This document shows positions 49,601-63,220 of a DNA stretch of 64,000 bases, piece by piece. Source of the stretch: Strigops habroptila (Eukaryota > Chordata > Aves > Psittaciformes > Psittacidae); contig NC_044282.2 in the NCBI RefSeq assembly GCF_004027225.2, positions 60,133,225 to 60,197,224 of the forward strand, in the 5' to 3' direction. The notes beneath the pieces were generated by a model, which worked only from the letters and a program-made list of their open reading frames with translations, did no database searches and was not told where the DNA came from. How positions within the stretch are numbered: the first letter of the stretch is position 1; each line of letters starts with the position of its first letter. Made by a program: the position numbers and the translations under genes.

Positions 49601-52600
49601 TCACTGGATAAACTTGAGTTTTACGACTACATAAATGAGAGCAGGTGTCATTTTTCCATATCCATAGTTCTAAATGTAGAAGGGTATTTCTGCCTGCGAT
49701 GATTCAATGTTTATTTTTACATGGTGGAGGAGAGGAGATTATTGTCATTTGCATCAATGAAGGAGGTAGTTGTCACCTTCCCATTTTTCCATATTGAATC
49801 TTTGTTAGCAAATAGCATGTCTTGAGTAAAATGAGAGTAGGAGATAATTCAAATGGGTGCCACACTTAGCCTCGGCAATGAAATTACAAAAGTGAATCAA
49901 CATGAAAGGAGAATAATTTTTCTCAACAATTTAGGTAATTATGGACAAGGCAAGCACTAGTTTTTGCTGCAAAGAAACTGAACCAGTTACTCTGGTATCT
50001 TAGGGAAAAACTCCAGTTCCTTAATTAACAGATTCGGAAATATTGTGTGCACTGGCAGTGGAAGAAATGAGAAGAGCACTTGCCAAAGCTGGATCCACTG
50101 GTGATGTGCACAGATCTGAAAGCAGTGTGCGCCTGAACCAAGGCTTCAGAATAGCAGCACTTAATTTTTAGGCACTGTCTGAAATAGCCACGTGAACATT
50201 TTCACCATACAGATGAAACCTTAAGCGTCCATTTCAAGCTGGGCAAATCTTGCTATCCCCTGGGATATTAAATGACCTGTGCAAAGCCAAATTAATTAAA
50301 AACATTTTAAAAAATAGAGAAAGAGAAATGGTAGTGCTTTTAATACAGCAAGACAATAAAAGGAAGTGAGGAATGAAGTGTTTCTGATATCCTACAAAAC
50401 AGATCTTTGCTCAGTTATAGAATAAATAATATTTATGCCCCATCTCGTTACATCACTTAATGCCAAGTGGCAAAGCTGGACAAATGGTTCTCTTCGAAAC
50501 AGGTAAAAAGTCCATTTTGCTGCCTGAAACCAGAACCTGTTCCTGCCAAGAGAGGATAAGTTAGAAGGAAGAGGGGCATGGGGTGGGAAGATCCCTGGAG
50601 AAGCCAGTTTGTTTCTTCTGCTGCTGTTGAGAAGAAGCTGACAGCTTTTGGGGAGAACAGATCTTGTCCACGCCTAGAAACGACATCGGTAATAGGTACA
50701 TGTGGATGTGAACTGGGGGCCTAACCCTGCTCCTACCAAAACTAACAGCAGAATACTCCAGCTAGATGCAGTTTCACAATGTCTTCTGCCACCTGAGATG
50801 CCCCAAAGTGTCTGGGACATCTTTTCCAAGACTGATAGGTACAATGCAGGAGGTAGGAGAAACCCAAGACCATTTGGAGCACCAGCAGGAGGCTAGGTGA
50901 GATTCCCCAGGGCCTTTCAAATGGCGCTGGTTGTCTGCATGTGGGCAAATGAACGGAGCCATTGGTGAGCTCCTTCTGAACTAAGGTGGGTACTTGGGCA
51001 TCTAACTCATGCATGGATGCAGACATTCAGATGTGTCAGTTTGGAGCTGAATCCGGCTCTCGCTGGCTTAGAACAGGGGTTCTACCAGATCAAGGCATTT
51101 TATCCAGGACCAAAGCGGTAGAAATCATGACTGTAGTAGAGCCAAGGCAGGGGGTAAAAGATCCAGCAAGTGCAAAAGGACACATAAGTGAGAAATCCCA
51201 CATGGTTCATGGTGAGAAGAGCTGCAAAGGTGGAATTGACATAAATAGGAATAAAATGTGAATGGAAATTCTGTCCTCAGGATGAAAAAGGAGAGAAAAC
51301 CAAGGAGACCTGGTGTGGACAGAGCTTTAGGAAAATGGTTCATGGAGGATCTCACAAGGTCAGTGGGGAATCAGGGGAAGGTGATCTTTCTGCAGTACCT
51401 TGGCTAGAGAAAGGACCACAAAGAGAAGTAGAGAAAATAAGGTGTAATAGCCCACATTAGAAACAGACAATGCTTTGTCTGATGTTTCAGCTATGGGGAG
51501 GTTGAAGAAGCTACAGTCACCAGAGCAGTTACAACCAGCAGCCCTTTTCTTGTTGTTTTCCAAGGGGAAACCAGGCAGGTTGGGATTAATGCAACATTCT
51601 GTCTTTATTTGGTTTGATAGAAAAGGTCATGCATTGAATTAACGGCTCTGCAGTGACAGCATTAATTACAAGAAAATACTTTATTCTGTTATATGCTTGG
51701 GTTTGGAGGAGGTTTACAGCATTTTCAGGTATCAAAATGAGCATCAAGGAGTGTGTCTGGAAAGGGGGAGCCACGTTAAAGTGAATGTACTTTACCTTAG
51801 TTAAAGTGAAATACAGCTCCGCTTCCTCCCATGGTCCATGGCTATACATTGGCTTTCCCAGTAACCTAGAAGAACAGAAAAGCTATATGCTATGTGCAGT
51901 TCCTGTTGGCACAGTGGCCAACCTTCACATGCACCCAGTTCAGAAGGAGAAGCATTGCCTGATAACTTTATTTTTCACTGAACTTGGAAGAGCAGTGTGG
52001 CACGCTGGTGATAGCAGCCAGCCACTCTGTGAGACATGACCCTGCCCTTCATAGCCAATTAAATCATTGGAGCCCCATGGGGAGAAGTAGGAAATGCTGT
52101 GTAGTTGCTTTTCCTAAATCCCAGCTTGGAAAAGCACCAAGCAAGTCCATCAAATCGGAGGTCTTAGCTGTTAATTCTTTTCCAAGGGGAGAAACATGCA
52201 GTTCCCTGCACCGCTCACCACCTTTTTTGGCTGATGAAGTCATGTTGCTTCTTCCTGCAGGGTAACGAGTACCTCAGAGAGCACGGCTGAGGGGATTAAA
52301 CCAAACTGTGCTTGGTTTAATAGGAAAGCTGCAAGTACTGCCAGGCTTTGCAAAGAAGTCACTGGTTCAGCTGATTGCATCCAAAGGTGTCCCACAAAGG
52401 CATGTTTCTGAAAGCAGAAAGACAGGTTCCTTTTGATGCGCAGCAATAAATGAAAACAGATCCAGCTCTCAGGAGATTAAAGGAAGCCTGAGGAGAGCTG
52501 AATAAACCATGTCACCACAGGTATGATCTAGATAATAGGAACTATGAGGTTTGCTAATGCACGCTTCCCAAGATCATTCTAACTTTTAAATTTGTCAGGA

Positions 52601-52639
52601 GGTGTAAAGTGATTTAAATGTAGTACTACTGTCCAATAG
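46661..52639. other. Gene-free AT-rich interval
   Basis: About 6 kb with no gene, RNA or confident repeat recognised. Low repeat density compared with the left half makes it a candidate for conserved non-coding sequence upstream of XKR6, but conservation cannot be judged here. Confidence 0.35.
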
Positions 52640-52689
52640 AGAAAAGTTTGGGATTCGTGTAATTACATATATAGTAGAGAATTCTTATT

Positions 52690-53090
52690 CAGCTTTTATC
52701 ATGCAACACCTGAGGATCTGAACATGTTTTAGGACTTTAATCGAGCTTCACAACCCCTGTAGGTTATATCAGTAACTCCATTTTGACAAAAATATAGCCA
52801 GAAAGAGGTATTTGTTTTTAAAGAATAGCCTCTTGTTTTAGATGCCTTCCTCTTGATAGCCCCATCCTGCTAAAACCTCAGCGAGTGAAGCCAGGGTGGC
52901 TCACAGGGATATTTATTTTAAAAAGAACCTGCCCCTGGCTGGACTGCTGGAGCTTAAACATACTCTTTAATGCTAATGTATTTACCGGAAGGTGTAAGTC
53001 ATTCAAAACCACCCAGTTGCACCCAAAATTATAGAGTTGTATGGAGCTGGGATTAGAAGTCAAGCACCTGGTCCGGCTGTTTCAAGGTAC
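52690..53090. mobile_element. Ancient MIR/L2-like relic, interrupted
   Basis: Left part 'CTTCACAACCCCTGTAGGTT', 'AACTCCATTTTGACAAAA', 'CCAGAAAGAGGT' and right part 'TATGGAGCTGGGATTAGAAG' follow the order of MIR/L2 tails ('cctcacaa.ccctgtgaggta', 'ccccattttacaga', 'agagctgggattagaaccc'). The two parts are about 200 bp apart, so the relic is split or eroded. Confidence 0.5.
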
Positions 53091-53560
53091 CGGTAAAGAC
53101 TAACACATGATTATTGACAGTCACTGATAACACTTATCAGTCGATTGCATTGCTAAACAGACACCCCCAAAGCTAAGCCCTCAAATAAAAAAGAACTGCT
53201 AGAACTGGAAATCTTCAACAAACATTCCTCACAGTCTCTCAGAGGCAGTTCTTAGGATGACCATGAGCTGGCTTTTCCACACATAACATCTAGCATCCTC
53301 TGCACTTTTCCTAGAGAAAGCATAATGTCACAAAGTGCTGTCACAGGGAGACAATTCACAGCAGAAGCAGCATCGTCTTATTCATCCCAATACACACATG
53401 TAGCATTCAGAAAGTAATAGAAAGAAGAAAAGTTCATCAACAGGAGTGACCTAAGTGTGTCTACTAAGCCACGCTCACACAGTAACTATGAAGTTTACTA
53501 ACATATCCAACTTTTAATACTGCAAAGGCTTCAATGTCGTGGCAAAGGAAGCTGGAGTCT

Positions 53561-53647
53561 TTTCTGCCTCATGTATGAATAATAAAGCCACCTGCTATAT
53601 TCCAGCAGTGGATGCTTTATTGTTAGTGATGATGCATGAGGCAGAAA
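53561..53647. repeat. 87-nt quasi-palindrome (hairpin former)
   Basis: The outer arms TTTCTGCCTCATGTAT (53561) and ATGCATGAGGCAGAAA (53632) are reverse complements at 15 of 16 positions. The inner arms AATAAAGCCACCTGC (53581) and GCAGTGGATGCTTTATT (53605) pair with a small bulge around a 9-nt loop. The shape fits an ancient palindromic repeat or a structured RNA; no family is assigned. Confidence 0.75.
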
Positions 53648-54940
53648 TAATGCAGTTGATTTTTAGAGACAATACCAAGTTAAGCTTGCAAGGCTGTCAG
53701 CCCACACTCGTTTGACTTGGGAACTGAGCAAACAACATGGAAGTAATTGATGGAAACTAATGACACAATAAGATGTCATTTTTCTGACCTACTTTGCTTA
53801 AAGTAAATCCCCATTAATTGTAATTATCTGTACTGGTAGCAGAGTATTCCACATACACCAAACACTCAGCTGGATCCATCCCCCAGTTATTTAAATGAGG
53901 TTAGTTCCAGACTTACACAGCTCTGATTCTGGCTTCCATACCTCTCTATATATAGTGTTTGTTCCCCTGATCTGAATAAATGCCTGGAAGATGGAAGACC
54001 ACACAGCTCAATTAGGGTATTGATCAGGACAAAAAAAGCCTTTAACCAATCAGCACAAGAAGGTTGTGATCCCATGCCGTGGTTTGCTGGGTACTGCTGG
54101 AGTACTAAACACGCCTCCCCTTCCTGGTGTCTCCTGGTGCTTCTGAAGAGCGGAAAAAGCATGAAATGCAAGGCACAGACAGATCAGCTCTGAGTGCTGC
54201 AAGGGAAAAAACCCTTGCTAAACATGTTTTATAAATACTTGCAGATCTAAAGGTCACCAGAGGTTGGCTACCCGGCCCTCCGGGCACTAGCGCCTGTAGC
54301 GTGATGGAAGCGCAGATCGCCGCTTAGCGCAGAGAAAAGCTTGCTCCTCTCAAACATACGAGTTAAGAGAGATCCCAACACGGATGTGATTGGCTCTCAC
54401 AACTTCCAAAAAAACCCTTAAAAATGCACAGTGTTTGCTAAGAAAAGAAACAGGCTCTGACTGATGACTCTTCTAGCCAGTGCTAAAACAAAGCAGGACT
54501 GCAGCTCTTGTCAATTGAAGGGGCAAAGCATCTCCCCCATGTCCTTGGCTGAAGTGACCCATGCCACGGTGGCTACAGGTACCAAGGAAACGAGGGGTAC
54601 ATGGAGTGCTTGAATGTGGCTTATCACACATCTCTGCTGTGTGATAAGTGAGTGAGCAGGAGCTGGAGAACATCATGGGATAATCAGGAATTAATATGTA
54701 AGCGGTGGAGATATCACTTCTGGCCACCCACGGAGTCATGTATCCGTGACTCATCGCCTGATGCAGGAAGGAACATAGTGTACCACGCATCAAAATGGAC
54801 AAGATCTTTCCAAGGAGAGATGATCAGGGCTGGAAAACCTTTCAAGGGCTTTCATCCCAACTGTTTGTTGTTTCACACTGGTATGCAATTTCCTTTATAA
54901 AATTCTGAAGCTATGTGTTAAAACTAGTTACTTTTCTTTT
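53648..54940. other. Gene-free interval
   Basis: Nothing recognised. A small CpG-bearing patch lies at 54280-54340 without gene evidence. Confidence 0.3.
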
Positions 54941-54949
54941 TTTAGCCTC

Positions 54950-55330
54950 TGTTACTCCTACTGGAAGGATCTTCCGATTTCTCGGCTAAATATATTCATG
55001 GACAGTTCCTACTCATTTACTCTTCTGCCGTTGCCCTTCAGTGTCACAACACCTTTCCCTTTGCTTGCATTTACTTTCCAGGATGTATTTATAGGCAGAA
55101 AACATATTCCTTCTTCAGTCTCATTTTGCTAAACTAAACAAGCCAAATTCTTTCAGTCCACAGTAGAAAGACAGACTGTCCTGATCCCTGATCACTGCCT
55201 GGCTCTTCCCTGCACATATTCCAGCCTGAATCCACCCTTCTTGGACACAGGTGGCCACAACTGCACCGAGAATTTCAGAGGGGGGGTCTCAACAGTGTAT
55301 TGTATCATGTCATATATTGCTCAAGCAACT
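54950..55330 (-). mobile_element. Ancient CR1 relic
   Basis: Antisense order 'TAAACAAGCCAAATTCTTTC', 'CCAGCCTGAATCCACCCTTC', 'TTGGACACAGGTGGCCACAA', 'CTGCACCGAGAATTTCAGAG' corresponds to old CR1 text ('gaacatgggtgaccagaactgcacacagtattccag'). Confidence 0.55.
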
Positions 55331-55334
55331 GCTT

Positions 55335-57365
55335 TTTTCGCTTAGCGTGCCAACGCTAAAATCCCTAACTGCTGTCTTCTCCCACCCATATGTCTCATCA
55401 CACAAGTTTGGGTTGTTTTTGTATCAAAACAGATGACTCTTCTGCCCCATTATTGGTTCATGAAGTGCAATGTGCACCTACACTTGTATTTAAATAAGAA
55501 AACCAAACAGTTACATTACTTCTGTGCTGTTTTGGGTTTTTTTTTTCACCCCTTTCAAATCATATGTAGCATATTTGCTACATAGAAAAGTTTGAAGAAA
55601 TGAGGAATGCTTCCATTTATATCTCATCGTACCACAAACCAGAAGTTTAAGCTTAGTATGGGTACCTCTCACCCAAGAATATGGGTCCCAGAGACCTTGT
55701 TTCTTACTGCTGTGAGAATTAACATACTTATTTACAGGTCAGGTTTTAAAGTGTCAAACGGGAGAAGGATTTTTATATTACATATGCATTATTATACATG
55801 CCTTATGCTCATGAATTCATTTTGATCAAGTTGAGGGCTGGTGTTTATTTCCATATTCATAATTCTTGCCATAGCTTAAGTTGGCAGAAAATAAGGGACT
55901 ATCCAGGGGAATTCAGTATCATGGGGACTGGCGGGATTATGTCCTCTTCAATCCTATTATATCCATAATACCAGTTTTCTCCTTTTGAACAACTTTGTGC
56001 CAGAGTTTCAGGCACTACAAATGACTTCGATTTGGCCACATACCGGCACGCATCAGAGTGCATTCATCTGGACAATGCACAAAGCTTTGCTTTCTGTTTC
56101 CTTTCTCCCGTTTCTCTGCTATGGGAGGATCCAACCGTTTCAAAACCAGCGGTGTCTTTCAGACTTTGAAAAACTTTTGAGTTCCTTCGACATCACTCAG
56201 AAAGGCCAAATACATGCTTCCTAGACAGCTGATTTAATATATGCAAGTCCTCCCACTCTTATCAAGACTAAATTAATTTTCCCTCCCTGGAAAAAGCATT
56301 TTATCTGCACTTGTGCATCTTTACACCTGTTTGATTTTATTTTCCTCCCTGTTAAAAGTTAGATTCTGCAAAGCAGCAACTTTGGCAGCAGGTTCTGGAG
56401 CCCTGAATCTATCAGCCCTGGTATTTTGCCGCAGTTTAAAAAAAACCAAACAAACAAAATAAAAATAATAATAAAAAAAAGAAGAGAAAGGATAGAATTC
56501 AAACTCCTACAGAAAGAGGAAGAAGCAACGACTGGAGAAGTATATGGAAGGAGCACACTTATCATGATGGGGGGGAAACAGAGAGAAAGAGGGAAGATTG
56601 TAACCTACAGAGGACAGCACAAGACAACACAGAAAAGATGGATGTGATGAATGAACAAATGTGAATGGGTAGAAAGGGAAGCTGGGGACTGGGGGGAGGA
56701 CCTTGAATTTGGCTTCCTGAGCCTGCCGGTGGGTCCTTCGGTGGAACACCTGTCTGGGGTGCAGCTCAGCCCCAGGCAGATCCCAAAAGCAGAGCTGGGA
56801 GGTGCTTCCTCAGCTTGCCAGAGGTTTGTCTCCTACAGCAGGAAGCTGGAGATGAGTGATGCAGCGTCCCCCAGCGTGGGTAAGGAGGGGACAAGTGGAG
56901 AGGAGAGAGGATGGGGGATCCTTGTGTTAGAAGGAGGGGGGCAGCAGGACTGGGGGGGATTCGGGAGGTGCTGAGGTGGGCTTGGACACTGCTGCTATGC
57001 GATGGGGGACCCATGGGATGGGGGTGGGACAGGACACCCCTCTTCCCAGCAAAGCCGTAGGCAGGGAAAAGGCAAAGAGAAACCCAGAGGAAGCCCTGGA
57101 CCTCGTGGATACCAGGGTGCTGCTGGAGGTGGAAAGGGGGAGGCTGTCTGGCTGAGGGTGGGCTGAGGACAACCCAGATGGCAGAGTGGTGGTCCTTGGA
57201 TTTGAGGGGGAGCAGGTCATGGGGATAGGGAGGTGGCACTGCAGGACATGGTTTTGAGGCTAAGATACTGGACTGGAGAACTGATTTGGGAGTGGGATGG
57301 GGTCAGAAAGGGGCCCAGCTGAGGATGGTCTGGGGGATGCTGGTGTCAGCGCACAGGGATTGGGG
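55335..57365. other. Gene-free interval upstream of XKR6
   Basis: Includes an A-rich low-complexity stretch at 56437-56485 and, from 56680, increasingly G-rich sequence leading into the minisatellite. No exon recognised, though a distal 5' UTR exon of XKR6 cannot be excluded. Confidence 0.35.
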
Positions 57366-57369
57366 GAAG

Positions 57370-59158
<1,789 letters not shown>

Positions 59159-59284
59159 TAAGGGGGCGGACGGGTCCCCCCGGGCCGGGCGGGGAAAGAG
59201 AGGTGACCGGCAGCTCGTTGCCCGACATGGCGGTGGGTCGGCGTGCCCCGGGCGCGGGTCGCTGTCCGCTGGCTGCGGTGGGGC

Positions 59285-59915
59285 CGATGGGGGTCGTTGT
59301 CAGGTCGCGGTCTGAAGTGGACGTGGGTCAGTGTCACCTCGTGGTTTGAGGTAGGTCGCTGCGTTCTGGCTGAGGTGGGGCAGATGGTGGAAGCTGTCAC
59401 TTCATGGTCCGAGGTGGACGTGTGTCAGTGTCACCTCACCGTCTAAGGTGGACGTGGGTCAGTGTCACCTCATGGTTTGAGGTGGGATGTTGTCCCCTGG
59501 CTGAAGTGGGGCCGATGAGGGTCGTTGTCATCTCATGGTCTGAGCTGGATGTGGGTCAGTGTCACCTCACTGTCCCCTAGCTGAGATGAGGTGGATGGGC
59601 ATCACTGTCACCTCACAGTTTCAGCTGGATATGGGTCAGCATCACCTAGTGGTCCGAGGTGGACGTGGGTCAGCATCACATCATGGTTTAAAGCAGATGT
59701 GGGTTGTTGTCCCCTGGCTGAGGTGGGGCAGATGAGGGTCGCTGTCAGCTCCTGGTCCGAAATGGACATGGGTCAGTTTCACCTCCTGGTCTGACATGGA
59801 TGTGGGTCGGTTTCACCAGGTCTGAGATGGACGTAGGTCAGTTTCACCTCCTGGTCTGAGATGGACATGGGTCAGTTTCGCCTCATGGTCTGAGGTGGTC
59901 ATGGTCAGTGTGGTG
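59285..59915 (+). repeat. Minisatellite in XKR6 intron 1, 34-36-bp units
   Basis: Repeated GGTCTGAGGTGGACGTGGG / TCAGTGTCACCTCATGGT units, interspersed with a second unit of the type GTTGTCCCCTGGCTGAGGTG. At least a dozen degenerate copies. Confidence 0.92.
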
Positions 59916-60400
59916 ACCCCCGCAGGGAGAGGTAGGAGAGATTTGGGGGTTGCTCTTACTTTGGGTGAGGAGATACTCAAAGGGAGAAGAGATTCCCGCA
60001 AAATGAGCCTGGGGGAGCTGAGGTGGGGGTCATGGGGGTTGTTGTCACCTCATGGTCCAAGGTGGATGTGGGTCAGTGCTCCCCCAGGTGGAGGGGGTGT
60101 GAGAGCCCCCCTTGTGCTGAGGGGACGTCCAAGGGGAAGAGAGGCTCCCCTAAAAGGTGTCCATGGGGCTGAGCTGAGAGGAGTGGGGTCCATTGGTCTA
60201 AGCAGGACGTGGGTCACTGCCTGCCATGTGGAGATGTGGGGTGAACCCTGCTTCACTCAGGAGAGCCCCGAGGGGAAGAGGGGTGCCCCCCAAATGAGCA
60301 TGTGGGGCTGGGGCAAGGGGAGTGGGGGCTGCTGTCCCCTCATGGCCTGGAGGGGACACAGGGTGATGCCCCCCCCTCAGCACAGGGGATGGAACGGGTT
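59916..60400 (+). repeat. Longer tandem units (about 140-150 bp)
   Basis: The landmark AGGGGAAGAG...CCCC(C/T)AAA...TGGGGCTG recurs near 59981, 60132 and 60271, each followed by a GTGGATGTGGGTCA-like or GACGTGGGTCA-like piece. It looks like a higher-order repeat grown from the neighbouring short array. Confidence 0.75.
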
Positions 60401-63118
60401 CTGGAAGGGATTGTGTCTCTGGGTGGCTGTAGATGGTGCCTCAAGGGATGGACTGGGCTCTTGCTGCCCCACAGACATGGGGCAGGATGCGAAGGGGAGG
60501 ATGGAGCTGCTCTTCCCGACAGGAGACGGTTGGGGGACACCCCAGGGGTGACAGCGTGGAGGCAGGCCCGGGGCTGGGGGTGACCCTCGCATGACAGCAG
60601 CGCTGCAGAGGGAGGTCCTGTGGCCCTGGGAAGGGCTTGCCCCACTGCTCCCTTTCTGTAGCTGGAGGGGGGTGGCAAGAGGAAGGCCCCACAGCAAGTG
60701 GGGGGTTGCCCCAGGGAGGGTCTGCAGGCAGGCGGATGGCAGACCCCCAGCTGCTGAGCGCCTGGATGTGCTGTTTCCAGAGGATCGGTGTCCTCCTGCA
60801 TGGATTGACCCCCCCCAGTAGATGACAAGGGGGTGAGGGTCACATCCGTCCCTGAGAACCTCTCCCCACAGGGCGGTGGGGGAGCCCCCGGCTCGCTGCT
60901 CGCTCCGCATCGAAGGAGCAGGTTGTGGGAGTGGAAAAATGCAGCGTGATGCCTCGGCCGTGGCTTTGGCGAGAGAAGAAACCTTCTCCTCGGCCAGGCG
61001 GCAGGGGAGCGGGGATGGCGTTGGGGCTGCTGTTCTGAGGATGAAGGTAAGGGACGGGGACTGTTCCCCTCCGGCAGGAGATGCTGCCCAGAGGAAGGGA
61101 CTGGGAAGTGACCCTGGGATCAGTGGGAATGAAAAAGCACCCTTCCGAGTGAGCTGGAAATTGCGTTATCCTCCCCCAAAAAAAGAGATGTGGGAGGAGG
61201 CAGGGAGGGATTCTCCAGGATGAAAGCCTGTAGATGCAAACGCTTCTACAGAGATGTCGGTCTGTCGGAAAGGGGTGTTGTGAGGACAGCTGTAACGACC
61301 CGGCGTTGCCCTCTGAGGTGGGACGCAGGGTAGTGAGGTGGAAGAGCTGTGAGGCGCGGGGAGGGGAGGGCAGAGGGAGGTCTCCGGGCTGTGGATGCAC
61401 CGCTCTGCCCCACGGATGGGCTAGGCTGGAGGGAAGAGGCTGCAGATGGGGTTGGTTGGGTTTTGTAGCTTTAAAAATAATCCTTGGGGCTCAAAGATTC
61501 CTATTTTTTGTTTTTTTATTAAAGAAGCCGAGGGGGTGGAGGGGAGGGGATCTTTGTGGGAAGGGTGTGTGGAATGTATGCCTAGGAAATAAGCCCGTGA
61601 AATCGTGCAGTGCAATAGCAATTACATATTTCTTTCTGCATCTTCAATGTCATTTGTGTAGCGTTCAAAGCACGTTTGTTCTCAACTTCTGCTTGGGGGT
61701 TTATTCTATTTTCTTAATTTCTTTTTTGCATCTGAGGTCTGGTCTGGGGGGTGGCAGGAGGGGGATGCCTGTGGGTGATGCACGCAGGGGTGGTGAACTG
61801 GTACCCGACCCTTTCTCCTGCTTTCCCCGATCCCATCAGCAAAAGCAGTTCTCGATGCAGATGCTCCTCTGGCAAGTTGGATTTTTCTCCTCTTGGAGCC
61901 AGGGAAAAGAAATAATTGTGTATTAGCCGTGGTAAAAGCCAGTTTACAAAAACACCCCATGCCATCGCACGCCTGAGTGAACAAGTGGGGAGGGGGACAC
62001 TGAGGAGATGCTGGCAGGGACAGAGGGGGTCCATTGTAGAGGGATGATTTATTTGGTTTTGGTAATATGAGCAGCAAAGCTCAAGTTGCCCAGACTTTTC
62101 CCCTCCTTTGTTAATGCAGAGGAAAACCGTTTGTTTCTGAGGGGCTGGGACTGCTGAAAGGAGCTCACAGACCACATCACCTCACATGAAATAAGGGATC
62201 TTTCTCTCCTGTTGATCACTAATCCCACTAGCACACAGCTCCTACTTTTTAAGGCATGCTGTTCAGTGTGTCAGCATGAAGCTGACTCCCGGTATCTGTC
62301 CGGAGCAAGAATTAACTTCCATGGGATCTGCAGGCTAGCCTCCACGAGGGTGTCTTTCTGCATTCCCACTATAGATCTTGCAAATACCATTAAAATTAAT
62401 CTTAAATGCAGTGATAGGACTAATACTGGAAAGCGCTGTTTTAGTGGTGCTTGCCTGCAGCTAAATCGCTTTGTGCTGGTAGGAAGTTTGTACGTGGGGA
62501 TGGAGGAGGAAGACCTCGGGCGATGTGAGTTCGGTGCCTACGCACCCAGCCTGGTTTCCTGCGTGATTATGGGTACGTGCTGTGACTGCTTGTAGCGTAA
62601 TCGGGATCGTACGTTACGCAGAGGCTGGCGTGGCTGTTGCTCAGCAGCTGGAAGCGAAGTTGTAGAGAATGGAGGGGGCAGGTTGGAGTTGTACGGGAAT
62701 CCTCATGATGAATATGTTAGGTAATCTGGGTTTTGATTTGGGGGATAACACAGGTGCTGGAGGGATTTCTTTTCCTAAATGTTGGTAAGACTTGCCAATA
62801 AGATGATGAATAAATAACATTTTGTGGCAGAAATATAAACATACATCAGGCTCTTATTTTAGCAAGGTTGTCTCCTTGTTTTGTCAGGATTGTGGGAGAC
62901 ATAGCTTCTCGGTTTTGAGCAGTCTGAGTGAGGGCTTTGTCTTCTGTTCATGTCCTCTGTTGTCCTATTCAGAGAGTGAATCGTGACCAGGCAGGAGTGC
63001 TGAGGGGTCGGTGCACATACTCTGTGTGTGTGTGTTAGTGGTATTCCTGCTTGGGGATTTTTTGTAGTGGTTTTATGCTCAGCTAAGAACCAGAGGCTGT
63101 GTCAATACTGCCTGCCTA

Positions 63119-63220
63119 TAGTGCCTGCCGGAAAGAAAGTATACATGTAAAAAAAGTATACATATTGTAAAAACACATGTGTGTGTGTACATATATTTGT
63201 GTGTGTGTATATATGTTCTT
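63119..63220 (+). repeat. TG/TA microsatellite cluster
   Basis: Two runs of GTGTGTGT with flanking TATATA and ACATAT segments; a further TG run lies at 63021-63036. Confidence 0.9.

Noticed and set aside
54270-54345. Possible tRNA in a GC-rich patch (GCGCCTGTAGCGTGATGGAA)
   Set aside because: No cloverleaf, T-loop TTCGANNC or D-loop pattern could be fitted on either strand.
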